Positions 16,276 to 17,073 of a stretch of DNA of 17,073 nucleotides are shown piece by piece (positions within the stretch are counted from its first letter, which is position 1; each line of letters begins with the position of its first letter). The translations under genes and the position numbers were made by a program. This stretch comes from JAQGJA01 sp965651535. GTDB taxonomy: Bacteria > Pseudomonadota > Alphaproteobacteria > Micavibrionales > SZUA-601. The notes under the pieces were generated by a model, which was not told the origin of the DNA, did no database searches, and worked only from the letters and a program-made list of their open reading frames with translations. Location: positions 1 through 17,073 of the forward strand of contig CBFGSX010000027.1 of the NCBI GenBank assembly GCA_965651535.1. Direction: 5' to 3'.

Positions 16276-16986
16276 ATGATGTCTTTTCCGAAAATGATGG
16301 CCACTTTTGCGATGGCGCTGGGGGTGGCCTGGGGCGCCCGGGCTCAGGATATGGGCTCGGCCGATTTCAGCTGGCGCGATTTTGCGAAAAAGACCGAAGG
16401 CCTCGCGCAGAGCCGCCTGCATCAGGAAGGTGTGGCTGCGACATTCCATGACATGATTCTGGTGCAATCCGACACGCTCTATCTGGGGAGCCCGAACATG
16501 GTCTATGTCGAAAATCGTTATGAAGACGGCAAGGGCAGCATCGTGCTTCAGGACAAGATCGGCCAGACGCCGTTTTCAAGCATTGATGGCCGCAATGAAA
16601 TGGAATTCATGGAAGACCGCTCGTTTGAGGTTATCGGCAATGAGCGTTTGCGCTATGTGCATAAAAATGCGCCGGATGACACGGTGCTTGTCACCCAAGG
16701 CCCAAAAGGCCCGCAATACCACAACTGGATCAACTGGCGCCAAAACAGCATCACAAATGCCGTGGGCGATTCCGCTTATACCGCGATTCATCAGCGCACG
16801 GAAACGTTGAGGGATATGCACGCGGCATTCGAGCATAACGGCCGCGACGTTGCACGTGTTTCGCTGGAAAAAGGCGATGTGGTCAGCGCGAGCGACGTTG
16901 CAAGAACCCGGGAAGAAATCGAAGTTTGCCTGTCGGATAAAGGGCTGCGCTTCGATCCCAAGAAACAGGCCCATATTTTCAAATAA
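16276..16986 (+). CDS. secreted protein of unknown function, 236 residues
   Basis: The ATG at 16276 follows AAAGGG (16263-16268) by 7 bp and places a signal peptide at the N-terminus: MMSFPKMMATFAMALGVAWG, with a likely cut after ARA at 21-23. ATG 16279 is an equal alternative. The mature part is hydrophilic with no membrane segment and a single Cys near the end (EVCLSD). It contains a mixed beta-like middle (SDTLYLGSPNMVYVENRY), an aromatic HNWINWRQ patch and a helical C-terminal part. I do not recognise the family. It is a monocistronic gene under the palindromic promoter at 16186-16227, so it is probably conditionally expressed. Confidence 0.8.
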   Translation: MMSFPKMMATFAMALGVAWGARAQDMGSADFSWRDFAKKTEGLAQSRLHQEGVAATFHDMILVQSDTLYLGSPNMVYVENRYEDGKGSIVLQDKIGQTPFSSIDGRNEMEFMEDRSFEVIGNERLRYVHKNAPDDTVLVTQGPKGPQYHNWINWRQNSITNAVGDSAYTAIHQRTETLRDMHAAFEHNGRDVARVSLEKGDVVSASDVARTREEIEVCLSDKGLRFDPKKQAHIFK

Positions 16987-17032
16987 GAAAAACCCCGTCT
17001 TTTGAAGCGGATCGCGCCTAGGAAACTTTTCC

Positions 17033-17062
17033 TTGCCTTTGCGGGATGAATCCCTATATAAT
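17033..17062 (+). promoter_or_regulatory. strong promoter at the right edge, target outside the window
   Basis: TTGCCT (17033-17038), 18 bp, then TATAAT (17057-17062), 11 bases from the end of the window. The transcript starts at or just beyond the edge, so the gene or RNA it drives is not visible. Confidence 0.6.
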
Positions 17063-17073
17063 GCTCCGTTTTT

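Overview
The window looks like chromosomal DNA of a GC-rich alphaproteobacterium. The evidence is the three-piece (Rhodospirillum-type) proton-translocating transhydrogenase, an RNase E with a long acidic insertion in its S1 domain and an Arg-rich tail, a SecB, and a PleC/DivJ-flavoured histidine kinase. The genus cannot be fixed from the sequence alone. Most genes are housekeeping. I see no CRISPR array, insertion sequence, prophage, tRNA or rRNA, and no clear new multi-gene defence or biosynthesis system.

Layout. 1-192: C-terminal end of an unrecognised protein. 266-5509 (+): pntAA, then a Tat-type metallophosphoesterase that overlaps it by 4 bp, then pntAB, pntB and an M42 metallopeptidase with a Lys-rich N-terminus. 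5510-5616: two hairpins between convergent genes. 5617-7672 (-): a degenerate M48-like membrane protein followed by a periplasmic N-acetylmuramoyl-L-alanine amidase. 7673-8084: divergent intergenic region and a long rne leader with hairpins. 8085-11233 (+): rne, a 65-residue single-span membrane protein, and secB, closed by a strong bidirectional terminator. 11304-12559: two unrecognised genes, divergently transcribed from an AT-rich intergenic region. 12651-14279: a near-consensus promoter and a soluble two-PAS histidine kinase. 14412-15847: an overlapping rimB-like/rimK pair for ribosomal protein S6 modification. 15848-16275: an unusually structured intergenic region with a possible minus-strand small RNA and a promoter sitting in a perfect 13-bp inverted repeat. 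16276-16986: a secreted protein of unknown function. A near-consensus promoter lies at the right edge and drives something outside the window.

How the parts relate. The pnt genes encode the membrane enzyme that uses the proton-motive force to make NADPH from NADH. The phosphoesterase embedded among them is translationally coupled to pntAA. The amidase and its M48-like neighbour face the cell envelope. RNase E, SecB and RimB/RimK serve RNA turnover, protein export and ribosome modification.

The points most worth following up are the interrupted pnt operon, the M48-like protein with two apparently lost zinc ligands, the minus-strand transcript candidate at about 15863-16040, the palindromic promoter at 16186-16221, and the structured rne leader.
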